Positions 34,901-47,256 of a DNA stretch of 64,000 nt are shown one piece after another. Below the pieces are notes generated by a model. The model made no database searches, was not told the origin of the DNA, and saw only the letters and a program-made list of their open reading frames with translations. Both the position numbers and the translations under genes were made by a program. Source of the DNA: Diorhabda sublineata (lineage: Eukaryota; Arthropoda; Insecta; Coleoptera; Chrysomelidae). The stretch is taken from contig NC_079476.1 in NCBI RefSeq assembly GCF_026230105.1, positions 3,183,209 to 3,247,208 of the forward strand, read 5' to 3'. The first letter of the stretch is position 1, and the number at the start of each line of letters is the position of its first letter.

Positions 34901-37900
34901 TATTTCAAATTTATTGCTCCACTTTCACTTTAAATACAAAATTGAATGATATTATACTGCACTTATTAAATGAGGTTGAATATTTCAGTGCTATGATTCT
35001 CGATTCAAATACTCAAATGGATTTAGGTGGGTCTTCAAAATTCCTATGTCAGCACTAATTTCTCTTTCTATTTACCATTTATATTTACAACTAATTCACT
35101 AAAATTCATATTCAATATTTGAGTATACACTATGATGTTTTGTTAATTTCAATATCCCAAAATTTTGAAAAACGATCTAGAATTTATTCTTCGGTTATAC
35201 ACCTAACTAATCCATGTAATATTGGTTCGCAAATTATTGATAAATGATAAAACAAAGGACGTTTGATCAAAAATTGATTGAATTTGTCCTAAGAAACATC
35301 GTGGATTGTTTGAACAAGTTTCAAATCGTCCTGGTAATTATTTATAAGATGCTATTCATTAATTAGTTTATTAATGGTAATAACAAAGACATTAAGAGCT
35401 AAGATATACAGTGAGAAATAGTACCTAGGTAATTATTTCTATGATCTATAAATAAATAAATTTACCGAATTTGATGCTCAATGCTTCAATGTCTAGAAGT
35501 TGAAAACTTTTAAGGTTTTTAGGTTATAGAAAGAAGAAATCCTTGTTTGGTTCAATCACTGCGCTCAACTAAAAAAAATCTCATTAAGATAAAGGCTTTG
35601 CTTTGCTTAAAAAGTATTGAGGTAAATCTTCTACAAGAAAATTAACAATAAATAACAAGTATGTGGATGTAAAACGTAGTCACGAAAATGTTTATCGGTC
35701 CAAAATAGCAGGTTAATAACATAGTCAGGATAATCGTGATGAAAAAACATAAACGTAATGAAGAGAGTTATCATATGAAACTGTGTACTTCCTAAAGAAA
35801 AATTTGCGTCAATAAGTGATTATTGATGAAACGTGCATAGACCACAAAACATTTGAATCAAAACGGCAATCATCTGAGAGGTTTGGACCCAGTGAGAGCC
35901 GTCAATATGCGAGCAAAAACGCAGCACTCGCCTGTCAAGGTTAAGGCCCCTGTATTCTGATACACAAATTCATAGACCGAAAAGACTATTACTGTATACT
36001 GTGGCATCGACTGTTTCCACGAGCACAAAAAAAATGTTTTCTTCAACACAACATATCGTGTCTTCACTCAATTGAAACGATGATTAAATTCAATGAAGTA
36101 TAACTGCAATTAGTGCTGGGTCAGTGCTAAGGTAGGAAATATCAATTCAATGAGTAAGTCGTCCCTAAAACAGAAACCTATTTCTAGACCAAAGAAAAAT
36201 CATTAACCATTAAAACAGTTTAGAAAAGGTATAAGGCATTGGACTGATTATATCACTAGATATACATAAAAAACCTTTTTTTTCTCGTTGAAATGCAATT
36301 TGTCAATTGGAGCAGGCTCTGAAGTTCCATACCCAAAACTAAATATTCTCAAAATTCTCAATATATTTTCGACTTCCTATGGATATCCAGATTGTGTGAG
36401 GCATTGATTGACAAACTTTAAGCGATGTTGTTTTTATTAATTGTCGACCAGAAAGAAATCGCGCGGTTTTACTTAATCTAATCATATAATATTAATTTCT
36501 ATCGTTTTTTGCAAAAGTTTTCAATATTATTACCACTATTCATAATGTCAAATGAATTATGAAATTATTTTAAAAATTGTGTCCATTTCTTTAAAGGTTA
36601 TCCTAAGCGTTGGCTTATGCTTAACTCTAGCTGCGGAATCCGAGAAGAAGGAGATAGCGCAGGAGAGCAAGAAACAAGAAAAACGCGGCCTTTATGGTCT
36701 TGGAGACCATGGGGGAGGATTCGACTTTGGCGGCCATGGTTACGGAGGAGGTGATTATGGAGGTCATGAACATCACGAGCACGTCAAAACAGTAGTGGTA
36801 GAAAAGAAAATTCCAACTCCTTACGAAGTAATCAAGCACGTACCTTATACTGTAGAGAAAAAAGTACCTTACGAAGTCAAAGTACCGGTACCACAACCTT
36901 ATGAAGTTATCAAGAAGATACCAGTGCCAGTAAAAGAAATCATCAAAGTACCAGTAGTTGTACCACAACCTTATGAAGTAATTAAGAAAGTTCCTTACGA
37001 AGTGAAAGTACCAGTACCCAGACCTTACGAAGTTAAAATCCCAGTACCTCAGCCTTACACTGTAGAAAAGAAGATTGGAGTACCAGTCAAAGTGCCAGTT
37101 CCACAACCCTATACTGTTTACAAGAAAGTACCTTATCCAGTCAAAGTTGAAGTACCAGTACCACAACCTTACACTGTCGAAAAGAAAGTACCATATGAAG
37201 TGAAAATCCCTGTCGACAGACCATACCCAGTCCATGTACCAAAGCCATACCCCGTTACAGTTGAAAAGCATGTTCCTTACCCAGTAGAAAAACACGTTCC
37301 CTATGAAGTCAAAGTACCTATCGATAAACCTTATCCCGTTATTGTACATAAACCAGTACCTGTACATGTGAAAGTACCAGTACCTCAACCTTATTCTGTA
37401 GAGAAAAAGTATCCAGTAGAAGTTGCAAAACCAGTTCCAGTACCAGTTAAGGTATTTATTTTATACACTAAAAATTTTTAAGCCTGTTCATACAACACGT
37501 GTTCATAATGTAATGTTAGTTATGTTAGGTTATGTTCTTTTCTCTTATGACTTTGACTTGACCTTTGCCTAAATGATTAAGCGGATATCGTAAATATATG
37601 AGGCACTTGGTATAACGCCTTTCCAGCAATGTTCAATAAGTTCGAAACCCTTTTTTATAATAAGAATCATCGAGCTCCTCAAAATAGCGATTAACTTCAT
37701 TGTAGGAACGTCTTCGAACCACCAGCCATGTTTTCTTGTCTGTGAACGGAAAATAATCTGAGAGGTCTAAATCTGGCTATTTTTGATTGTTTTCGTCGCT
37801 CAAACTTTGCAGAATACTCGCCGTTGACGATTTTTCCTACGCGCATACCAAAAAACCGTCGTCATGATCTTACCTGCAGATGGAACGGTCTTTGCCTTCT

Positions 37901-40900
37901 TTAGAGCCGTTTCCCCCATTTTTGTTGATTGTTCTGTTGTTTCACGTGTGAAGTGATGGATCCACGTTTCATCCATAGTTATAAAACGGCGTTATTTATG
38001 TGAAACATCACCATACATTCGATGGAAACATCTTCACGACACTGTTTTTGTTCCATTGTGAGCAAACGCGGCACCCATTTTGGGCACAGCTTTCTCATGT
38101 CCAAATTTTCAGATAACATGCGATGTACCGCGCTTTTTAAAATGCCTACTATGTCTTCCAGTCGACGATCATCCATATCGTTCTGTGGATTTTCTTCAAC
38201 ATCACCTCATTTGGTCTACCACTACGATGATTACCTTCGCAGGTCGTACGATCCTTTTGTTAACAAAGCAGTTTCACCCTTCTTGAACTATCCTCGTACT
38301 GGATGCGCCGTGATGGTTGAAGATTGAGAGATGGGTTTAGAAACAAGTCAAAATTTCAAGTAGAAAGTTGATTTTTCTTTTCAAATATAAGCTAAAACCT
38401 CCCATATTATTCAAGGCTTGTAGTTAATTGCTTAATATGGAATAATTGATAATTTCTTCTGTTTTTATTCAAAAAACTAATCTTAAAATGAATTTATGAT
38501 AAAATATAAATTCCTGATCTTCATTCAATTAAATTTTACATTCTCCAAGGAATAATCAAGTCTTCTAAATCTAGTTATGATCGAATTCCATATTTTTTCA
38601 CGACCCAAGAATATGTAATAAGCTCAAATATCATAGAATTTGAGAATTGCAAAGACATATTTCCAATTTTCCAAAATATTAACATCAAAATAACTATCCC
38701 TATATTACTTAGTAACTGAAATTATAATCAATTTACATTTAATCTGATCTTCAAAATTCCACTCGTATTTTTCTTTCATCATTTTTGCCAGTTCTGTTCG
38801 ATTAAACATAATCCTTGTGGTGCATTCAATTAACCTCATAACACACTGACCATTTGCGTAAATATAAATAATTTTTTACTTGACATATTAATGTACCAGC
38901 ATGATTAAACGGGGAATGTAAGTTTTAGATAAATTTTCACCTTACTTTTAACCACCCATTGACAAATAAGACTAATTATTTGCATCTGCTAAAACTGGCA
39001 TTTAAACGATACTATTAATAAGCACAGAATTGCCCCTATGCAAAAACGGTGTTATGTTCCGATAGAGATGGGGAATGCCTTTTTTATTCCCTACATTTTC
39101 GCAATTACTACGATTTGATAAATGTTAAAGTTGCTGTCATATCATTTATTTTCACCTTTATCATTTTAAGGACAAAAGTATATCTCATTTAAGGTTATTG
39201 TCTTTTACAAACCTTGCGTTCACATGAAAGTTTTATAGGAACGGAAATATCTTCCAATAAGTTCCCATATCGTACCATTTTATTCATCCCATACAGCACA
39301 GGTTGGCTGCATAACTATCTTGTAAATGCGTAATTTGGCGGCTCTTGAAATATCTTTTAATAGTCCTCCTAGAGCTCCAAAAGTTTTGTTTCCTATAGTT
39401 GACCTTTGGTCGATTTCCCCGGTTTCACCTCCTTCGTCTGTCACTATCACTTCCAGGTATTCGAACTCTTGGACTTTATCAAATCTATTGTATTGCTCTG
39501 TCGTCACTTTCAATTGGTTGCAGCTCTTCAAATCCCTTTCCATCTCCATATATTTGGGCTCTTGTTCTCTTTATAAGTACCACATCATCTGCGTAAGCAA
39601 GGCTTTGTGTTTTGTTATTGTAAATCATCCTCTGGGTTCGGATGCCACTACATCTCAGGATCATTCCTAATTCAAGGTTAAATAGCACTGTTGATAGTGG
39701 GTCTCCTTGTTTTAAACCTTTTTTTGTACCAAACTTTTCCGATAGGTTTCCTTTGGCAGCTACTTCATTCACGGTGTAATTCAGTGTCATTTTTATCAAC
39801 TGTAATATTATCTTAGTTATTCCGAGGGCTGCGAGCTTGAAATCCACAAAGAGAAGCTTCTAGTTCAATCCTTCTGGATAACCTCCAAGCTTAAAATTGT
39901 TTAATCGATACGTTGCGCAGACTCCATAGCGTTACTAGTTTCTTTACATTCCTAGTTCAACACAAGAATTCGTCAGAAATTGTGGTTGTCAACATTTTCT
40001 GTAGATTTGATTCTGAATAATGTTATATTACAAATAACTCCAGTATCTGAAGTCGACTTCAAGAAGGATTTTATTGAAGACTGTTTGTGCGAGTGATTAA
40101 AGATGGAATTGAGTAGGGGGGATACAATTATATTCAAATTTATTGAGGTATTAAAGTCTGCATGCGTAAGACATTTCGAAAATGTCTAGTACTGTTATCC
40201 AGGGATAATATATTTACTAAATGGCTTCCACCAGATTCATTTCTATTTATATACAGGTTCTGCAACAACTTCTTCTTCAATTAAGCCTTCTTTTTAGTAA
40301 TGAGTTGATTCATAATGATGAAAACGACACAGTTTTTATTTAATTCTAATTTAGCCATTAGATCAAGAAAGACCAAACTTGGAAATCTCACAAATAGTAA
40401 ATTTGCTTCACGAATTTGTGTTACGGCAGTTAATACGTCCACATATACATCACTATGTACCGCAAATCCTTTGACATTTATTGGAAAACTGACAACTTCC
40501 GGATATCGTGGTCATGTGTGACAAATGATCTGGTATTTTGTTATAAAGAAATTTTTTATACTAGTCTAGTTCTGGAAGAATCCCATTGACTTGATTTGAA
40601 CTCTTCCTTCTTTCGGACTACTTTTCTGGCAAACATATTTTTTGTTACTTCCATGGAGTTTATAGTTAAATTATACTATAAAGTATACAGTTAAATAACT
40701 CACTAGTAATCACATTTGGATGGGATTTAATCCTATCTCTATATCTCTCACTGCAGCGTTGTATTTTACTTTCTCTATCCTCCGAGGTTCCAGCTCGGTT
40801 CGGCGCATTCTCAAGCATACGCAGTATACATAAAGTGTCTCAAACGAGAGGGAAAATGAATATTATTAGCACCGCAACGTAGAGACGTTTTTTCCCATAC

Positions 40901-42773
40901 CAACTCTCCATATAGGAGTATTACATATATGGGTTTTATAAACTAGAATTTTATTTTGTACCAATTACCCAGTAAAGCTCTTGAAGTCCAAGTCCCATTT
41001 GCTTTCTTTTATTAAATATGTATGCATAGGTACTTTACGCTGACAGTTATTTAGTGTGACTGGAGGGCACTGGTCTCTTTTCAATGTAAATGTAAGATTT
41101 TAGTTTGTTGCCGTTTATTTTCCGTTTCTTCAGCCATGTTTCTTCTTTGTTTATAATATTTTATAGATTTCTGTTTGCTATTTCTGGGTTCTATTGTATT
41201 TGGCAAGTCTGAGGTGAACAACAAGTCCCAGAACGCTTCCTTGGTATACTCCGGACGCAATTTGTTAGTCAATCAGTATATTCTGACTTATGCTTTACTA
41301 GAAAACATCTATTAAGCAAGTAGGACTCCAATATTTCATAAAAGTGATATGGTAGTATTTTTTTATTATTTTGAACAACACACTTGGAAGCCATACTTTG
41401 TGAAAGGCTAGGTTGATATCTATGAAGGCGCCAAAGCAATACTTTTTTTATTCTAGGTCATTTACCTGCTTGAGTACTTAATAAACTTGCTTCATGCTTT
41501 TTACGAAATCCGAATTGAGTAATATTTTTGTTGAGTAGTATAGGGTTTTTCAAAAAATTTGGATCAAATTGGTGTAAAGCTTTTGAACCTTTACGAAATC
41601 AGTTTTGTTGTATTTTTGCCAGGCTTCGGGAGTATTATTACCCCAGCAACTTTCCATTGTTGGGGAAAATGTTTGAGTCTAATAACTGCTTTGAATATTT
41701 CTTCAATTACTTTTATTTTTTCTCTTGTTAGCTTCTAGAATACTGCCAATCATGAGATCATAACCTGGTGCTTTTTTACGATTGATATCTTTTAGAATCG
41801 TTTCTTTGATTTCTTGGTGACTAAAATTCTTTATAGGTTTATCAATTTGAAAAGTAGTCATTTATTTCTTCCATGTCTTCTTTGTTGTAATTTGATAAAT
41901 GTTCAGCAGACCCATCAGCTTCCTCTTTGTTATATCTGAATTATTTTACTGTGATATATTTAGTTTTCTCGTTGCCCCCCACAGTGATTAGTTGGTTGCT
42001 TCTATTGGGGTTAAATTTTCAACTAATTTTTGTTATTTAATAATAACTTTCTAGATATCTGCTAACTTTGTTTAATTTTTGCTAGTTGGTTTGTGACTGT
42101 TGCCATATCTTCTGAAGTCTTCTTTTTTCAGCTATTTCCATCTTATATCTTTCCTTACATCTAACAAACATATTAACCGCGTCGTTTACATTGATTCCGA
42201 ATTCCTGGGGACCAAAATTAAACATTCTTTCGTTAGGTTATTGATTTTTCTACAGATGTCTGATTTCGATTACGTGACAAATCATGTCTTGAATAATTTA
42301 TCTACATCATTGTATGAACTAATGCTGGAAATGCCTTCTGTTACGAGTAGTTTATACTATTTTCTCTGTTTCGACTTGTATATACATTATATATTCATAG
42401 ACAAATTATTGAAAATATACATTAGGGAAATTACACCGTGACCTAGGTAGTCGGTTGGTACCACTGATTCATGTTTGACAGATGGATTTTATTTGAATTC
42501 ATTTTGCTTCAGAGTCAGAATAAAACCGCTTTGACACAAATCACGTTTAATTTTCAGGTCCATGTTGATAAACCTTATCCAGTTATCAAAGAAGTGCCTG
42601 TTCCAGTAGAAAAAGCCGTACCTTATCCCGTCAAAGTACCAGTAGCGGTCCCTGTACATGTCCCTCATCATCACGAAGAAATTGGAGGTGATTACGGCGC
42701 CCAATCTGATTTTGGAGGTAACGGAGATTACGGCAGCCACGGAGACTTTGGCGGTCATGGTGGTTACCATTAA
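31922..42773 (+). CDS. Secreted Pro/Val/Tyr-rich repeat protein, cuticle-like, three exons
   Basis: Exon 1 (31922-31933) codes MKAL and ends at the donor TTG|GTAAGT. Exon 2 (36597-37451) follows the acceptor TTTCTTTAAAG. Exon 3 (42558-42773) follows TTTAATTTTCAG and ends in TAA. All junctions are phase 0 and give 360 residues. Residues 1-17 form a signal peptide (MKALVILSVGLCLTLAA). A dibasic KR at 33-34 may be a processing site. Residues 35-62 are Gly/His/Asp-rich. About 65-325 are degenerate repeats built from VPVPQPYEV, KKVPYPVKV and related units. The last 35 residues are again Gly/His-rich (GDYGSHGDFGGHGGYH). The mature chain has no Cys and no Trp, and the Rebers-Riddiford chitin-binding motif is absent. 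An intron splitting the signal peptide after four codons is a hallmark of insect cuticle-protein genes. A structural role in cuticle, silk or secretion is inference. Confidence 0.85.
33780..34290 (+). pseudogene. LINE C-terminal relic: RNase H and zinc-knuckle tail
   Basis: Near 33840 a frame reads LLWVLGHSSN with later LARPGS, matching the RNase H end 'WVPGHxGxxGNExADxLA'. From about 34110 the frame ECRWCMKEDETTVQVICEYP, then ELTRGRFKNLGKSH and FKSKKLGFSNDI, is the typical 'CxxCxxxxETxxHxLxxCPxLxxxRxxxLG' end followed by the 'LLxFxxxTGL' tail of R1/Jockey-type LINEs. It lies in intron 1 in the same orientation as the host gene. The reverse transcriptase itself is gone. Confidence 0.75.
35795..36080 (+). 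pseudogene. Possible mariner/Tc1 fragment
   Basis: The frame IIDETCIDHKTFESKRQSSE followed by RFGPSES resembles the mariner block 'DEtWIxxxxPETKxQSxEW' around the first catalytic Asp. The continuation FIDRKDYYCILW could correspond to the following 'FFDxxGxVH' strand. No other block is present, so the match is weak. Confidence 0.35.
37615..38295 (-). pseudogene. mariner remnant in intron 2
   Basis: The right end is a terminal repeat (minus strand CGAGGATAGTTCAAGAAG) next to a TA at 38296-38297. The minus-strand frame 37979-38176 reads DDRRLEDIVGILKSAVHRML followed by SENLDMRKLCPKWVPRLLTM and EQKQCREDVSIECMVMFH, the second helix-turn-helix and linker. Further on, APK and GKI-like pieces (the ETALKKAKTVPSAGKIM region) and the tail region near 37.65 kb are decayed. 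It belongs to the same subfamily as the 15.3- and 19.0-kb copies. The catalytic core is largely lost. Confidence 0.85.
38300..39250. other. Intron 2 sequence without recognisable feature
   Basis: AT-rich intronic DNA between the mariner and LINE relics. Confidence 0.45.
39255..39850 (-). pseudogene. LINE reverse-transcriptase relic in intron 2
   Basis: The minus frame 39485-39847 contains GTKKGLKQGDPLSTVLFNLE, the RT block before the catalytic box, and then KTQSLAYADDVVLI with the YADD motif. A shifted frame, 39280-39549, follows with VQEFEYLEVIVTDEGGETGE and IDQRSTIGNKTFGALGGLLK, then KLRIYKIVMQPTCAVWDE, the 'LYGxExW' thumb equivalent. The element is truncated on both sides. The YADD surroundings are fairly well kept, indicating a moderately young insertion. 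Confidence 0.85.
41085..41840 (-). pseudogene. Jockey-type LINE reverse-transcriptase relic in intron 2
   Basis: Reading the minus strand from about 41820 gives HQEIKETILKDINRKKAPGY with DLMIGSIL, the entry of a Jockey reverse transcriptase. A shifted frame carries the region of the 'FPxxWKxA...KPGK' block. Further on come ITQFGFRKKHEASLLSTQ, then KKYCFGAFIDINLAFHKVWL with PSVLFKII (first catalytic Asp region, 'FxDVxxAFDxVWH'), and SGVYQGSVLG followed in another frame by LLFTSDLPN. The clade assignment rests on the FGFRKKH and GVxQGSVLGP blocks. There are many stops. The YADD part is not seen beyond 41.1 kb. Confidence 0.8.
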
Positions 42774-43022
42774 AAACTTCGTTAATGTTGTTGTTAGGTC
42801 TTTTAAATTGATATATAGTAAATAACAATTTTGGTTAGTTAAATCGACGTAATCAAAATTGTTAAATACTATAGAAAAAATGCCACATTCTCGTTATGCG
42901 ATGTTGTTAACATTAAGGAATACTCTATGTCGATAATATCTAATTTTCGAATTTTCTCGAAACCAAGAAGCGTACAGTATTATTGATAGAAACTGTGTTA
43001 TTTAGTATATTTAAATATAAAT

Positions 43023-43032
43023 AATAAATAAA
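43023..43032 (+). terminator. Poly(A) signal of the secreted-protein gene
   Basis: Two overlapping AATAAA hexamers at 43023-43028 and 43027-43032 lie 250 bp after the stop codon and are followed by a T-rich stretch (TTTGTTTTATTG). Cleavage would be expected near 43045-43055. Confidence 0.7.
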
Positions 43033-43059
43033 ATATTTCTTCAAACTTTGTTTTATTGT

Positions 43060-43540
43060 TACCATGATGCATAACTAAACATTTCCTCAAGTCTTCCGCT
43101 TCCTTTCCCCTAAATACCCTTCTCAAATCATAAGAAACGACGGTTTTAGGATTTTTTAAGGTGTTGATCTTGAATTTTCTCAATTCTGATATTTTTAGAT
43201 AATTTTTGGGTATTTTGTTGTTTCTAGAAAGTTTTATTGTTGCAATTCATTCATACCTTTTATTACATGTGGAATTTTTTAAAAAAACCTCAATGAAAGT
43301 TTTAATTTTTGACAAAATCTAATCTAAATCTAATTAGTAATTAGTGATAATACCATATCAGGTTAGTCTCCGTGGTCTTGCATATGTGGTTTTGCACTTT
43401 TTCGGTACATAGAAGGCATTTTTTACGAAAAAAAAAATGGAAATCAAGAATTTTCCAAGTGAATATATAATCAAGAAATGAAGAATGAATTGTTGTTGGA
43501 ATGAATATCAAAAGTTTATAGAAATGCGTGTGAATTATCT
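43060..43540. other. Intergenic stretch, nothing recognised
   Basis: Downstream flank of the gene, AT-rich, no feature. Confidence 0.4.
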
Positions 43541-44171
43541 TATACAGGAAAGTTTTTAGTAATCGGACACAGTGAAATGCAATGTCCTTTACATGCAGCT
43601 AAAGTCAGGGAATTCAAGCATGCTTGAAAGATAAAAGATACTGTTGCCAGAAGATTGGAAGAATATAGTAGATAATGCAAAAAGGAGAGAATCGATTTTA
43701 ACAAAAAATTCCGTCGCCATAACCATCTAGCTATTACATTTAAACTTTTATTCAAAACGTCGTTGTAGAGTTGTCAAGAACACGCAAGTTGAAAAAAATG
43801 AAAGATTTGAAAGCTTTTCTCGAACAGATAAGGCATTTCATCACAGCCACAACAAAAAACAGTGCAGGGAACTTTTCTTCTTCCAACTGTTGTTGCCTTA
43901 GACGAACACAAAACTATGCTATTATCAACAGTAGCTTGGAAATGAAAACTACTAGTAACAGACTGGGGAAGGCATTTCAATGAAGGTTCATCACACCCCG
44001 TATAGATGAAGGTGCGGCACTTTATGCGGGCGCAGAAATCTTGGATTGTACTTCAATTTCAGTTATTCTGGGTGCTCGGATGAAGACTGCAATAATAGTC
44101 CACCAGTAATTGAAGAGGACGAAGACGACATCGACTTCGATGAAGATAAAATTATTGAGCCAGATTTGTAA
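43540..44171 (+). pseudogene. Weak coding relic, possible repeated-gene family
   Basis: One frame reads GKFLVIGHSEMQCPLHAAKV followed by REFKHA, which resembles a 'KGHTQMExDSxHxxIE' motif I have seen in repeated insect proteins of unknown class. The end of the region reads VIEEDEDDIDFDEDKIIEPD and a stop, an acidic tail. Between them the frame is broken. I cannot assign a function, and the match may be coincidental. Confidence 0.2.
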
Positions 44172-46460
44172 ATTTCATTGTATGTAATGCGTGACTATGT
44201 ATGTAAATGTATATGTTACTATATTTTTTTCTTTGGAATTCTACTTTCTTTCTTATTAAATTATATAATAATTGATATGTTATTAAGGGTGGTTATTGAG
44301 GGTTGAAATACCATGAAATTGTATCCTACAGCATACAACAATCCTTATTTAACTAATACAAGCCAAATTTGATCCATATAAGGGTTTAAAATTTTATTTT
44401 TTACATTTAGGGGTAGTTTTCAACATTACGAAACAAAAAGAGTACAACGGCACAATATAAAAAATAAACTAGAGGGTGAAATGAATCTAATCCCAAATTT
44501 TTGTACAAATTAATGCAAGACGAAAAAATTGCAAGGTTTTACCTTTTTTGAGATTTATTCCCTGGACTAAAATATCTATGTTCCTATTGATTTTGCACAT
44601 CTGTGTGAAATTCATCAAATTGGGGAAACGTACGAGAATTTTCCTTCATATTTTGACTCAAAATATCAACTAGTATCTTGGTAATACTGGAAGTTTTGGA
44701 CACGAAAGTAAAATTTCTTGCTATGAACCTCCAATAGGAAACAAATCGTTTCAAAGAAACAGAGTTTAACTCTTTTTTAATCTTTCAACATTACAGATCT
44801 GGAATTAGTGATAACTAAAGAATTGTGAAGTCTCTAAGTCGATCTGATATTATCATATTCATCAGCCTGGTGGATAATGGGAAGAAAATAATTTTAATGC
44901 TGTAGAAATTAGTTAATCTTTGAAAAAGAAGGTGTATGATAATGAATTATATCAAAATATATTTGTAATGCAAACCCTATTAGAAAAGTTGATATATTCG
45001 GTATATTTTTTTTAGTTGACGGTCGAAACTATTTGAATCGCTGCTGATATTCATAATAAACATGCTCAACACTCAATCCAATTACACTGAAATGATTAAA
45101 TACAATTCGTACCACAACTAATACTCTTCAAAAAGAAAATAACTTTCAATATTTAACACCAGCATTGTTCTTTATTCAACTGTGAATAGAGATAAGTTTG
45201 TTTAAAAAAATTCCATTGAACGTTTAAAGAGAAAACCATGTGACTGAACAGTATGTTGCATATTCATTATTCTACTTTAGTTTCGTCATTTATTTTTTTT
45301 ATCGAAATCAGGAAGTGAACATTGTTATTACGGAGAAATTGTTTTAATTGGTGTGTGTATCAATTCCGATTTAATTACAATCTTATTGCGTTACTAAGGA
45401 AATACGAGAAGTAAAAGTAGACTGCGAATGTACATACGAGATCACTTAGAAATGTTTATGTAACTCTATGACCCAACTCAGTTTAATCGATTGGGAATAG
45501 TGATAAATACAGATATAATCCAATGGATTGATCCACAGTTAACTTATTAACGTCTTGTTTTTCCCAGTTAAGTTTAACACTTTTTAAAATTATTACCGTG
45601 AAAAAATTTGTTTTCCAATCTTTTTTATTTTATATTCCCAACTTTTCGAAATATAGGATGTTGCCATATGGTAAGGGCTTTGAATGTCTGACGTCTTAGT
45701 TCAAAATCGCTATGATCTCAGAGAAAATTATTCAATTGCGACTGCTTTGTTTATTAGTAGTTTTTTTTAAGATGATTGCCCGAGAATCTCTGGTTCATCA
45801 TTTTCAATAATTTCCTCCATTCTGCTGCTCTCCAAAAGTTTAGTTTCAGCTGCTGCTCGAGGTTGAGCACCTAAAATGTTTGCCAAAAACCACTTCCATG
45901 TTTGTCCCCTCAATCTTCGTCATTTAGGATGCCGGTGGTTTAATATACTTGTAAATCTGGTCAACATTCGCGCTGCAAACAATTTCTAGTGATTTTTCTA
46001 TAGTTAAGCACCTTTACCAGATGGTAACACCTTATTTTGTAACTCTAGCATAACGAATAACATATTTTAAATCTTTTTTTATAACCTCAAGACGGTTACA
46101 ATATTTTTAAAATGGAAATGTATATATACTTGTACAAAATTTGACTCTGTGGAATTTCTTTGTACTAACAAAAAATATCATGTAAACTACTAGATTGATG
46201 CCCGGTCTTCATATGGATTTTTTTTGGTTTTCACAACTATTTTGAAACTGCAACGAAAATATTTAAGGGGGTCTACACTCGTGTTAAAATTTGACCGAAC
46301 GCTAGGCGTTAATGGATTAATAATAAAACAAAGAACATGAATTTTTTTTATAATTGACAAGTTTATTGTTATCTTTTCTTCTTCATTTTTTTCCTGATAC
46401 TATATAAAATGCAAAATTTTTAGAGTTGTTTTATACCAGTGAATAAATTTCCATTTTTTC
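44172..46460. other. Intergenic stretch, nothing recognised
   Basis: About 2.3 kb of AT-rich DNA. I found no coding, repeat or RNA signal that I trust. Confidence 0.4.
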
Positions 46461-46729
46461 CCTAGTATTACAAGGTCTGTTGAATAAATCGACGCTTCAC
46501 TTAAACAACACACTACTCCTGCCAATAGACATCTGTCATATGAATCTTGTCAAAATTTGAATAAATTACGAAATTTAGTTTATGTTTCATAGATATAGAT
46601 GGCAGACTAGCTCGTGATTTGAAAGGAATATGCCTAATATTCTGAAAGACCAGAAGAGGTCTCTGTCCCGAAATAATCTAAATCAATGAGGATATAGAAT
46701 TTATTATATGATACCATAGCACATTGTGA

Positions 46730-46990
46730 GAGATTCAGGAGTCCATAGGCTTCTCAGGTGGCTCAATGGTAACAATATTACTAACTTTAATATCAGAAAC
46801 CATTCCGCAAGATGGGTACTGCGTTTGCTCAGTCACAAAATCAATTTTGTGACTTTTCAGAAGATTTTTTGTGGCGTTTTATATCCGTGGATAAAACGTG
46901 GATTCTCTCTATACATCAAACAGCACTCAAAAAATAGGTTTCCCGGTGCCAAACAGGCGTCAAAAAAAGCCAAGGTAGGTAAGGTTTTCC
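46730..46990 (+). pseudogene. mariner transposase remnant, central part
   Basis: The plus frames read ARWVLRLLSHKI, then in another frame FISVDKTWIHSIHQTALKK, then PGAKQASKKAKVGKV. These match the mariner linker 'ARWVPRLLT', the first catalytic block 'VTxDETWIHHxTPETK', and the 'PGxPxPKKAK' block. The catalytic Asp is retained in VDKTW. About 260 bp upstream, at 46469, AAGGTCTGTTGAATAAATCG may be the 5' terminal repeat. The remainder is decayed. Confidence 0.7.
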
Positions 46991-47256
46991 AAAAAGTTAG
47001 AGAAATCAGTTGCAATTTTTAACACACTTGAACGATTTGTATATGTATAAATATAAAAACCGATAGTTGATTGTCTGTAAAAGTATTATAAGCAATTATA
47101 AGAAATTTTCCGACGTTTTGGATTCCACTTTGAAGCCATCATCAAAAAAAGTGTCGTTATACTTTCAATGATCTAAAAAGTTATCCGATTCCGTGGGTCT
47201 TCTCTTATTGGAATAGAGAGAGATTGCATCGGAAATGCATCGATCACAATTACCTT

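Larger units (their letters stand above)
31934..36596 (+). other. Intron 1 of the secreted-protein gene
   Basis: This 4.66-kb intron runs from GTAAGT to TTTAAAG. Apart from a LINE tail relic at 33.8-34.3 kb and a doubtful mariner piece near 35.8-36.1 kb it is plain AT-rich DNA. The start of the 36552 open frame (MNYEII...) lies inside it and is intronic. Confidence 0.75.
37452..42557 (+). other. Intron 2 of the secreted-protein gene
   Basis: This 5.1-kb intron begins GTATTTATT and ends TTTTCAG. It holds a mariner and two different LINE relics, all on the strand opposite to the gene. Reading through the donor would add only nine codons (VFILYTKNF) and a stop, so retention would truncate the protein after the main repeat region. 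Confidence 0.8.

Noticed and set aside
36552..36596. ATG at 36552 as the start of the secreted protein
   Set aside because: It lies before a good splice acceptor. The MKAL exon at 31922 with a TATA box and a strong donor gives a proper signal peptide, whereas MNYEIILKIVSISLK is translated intron.
36627..37388. 253-codon open frame on the minus strand opposite exon 2
   Set aside because: It is the antisense shadow of the Pro/Val/Tyr repeat region; its Tyr/Trp/Phe-rich composition follows from the complementary codons.
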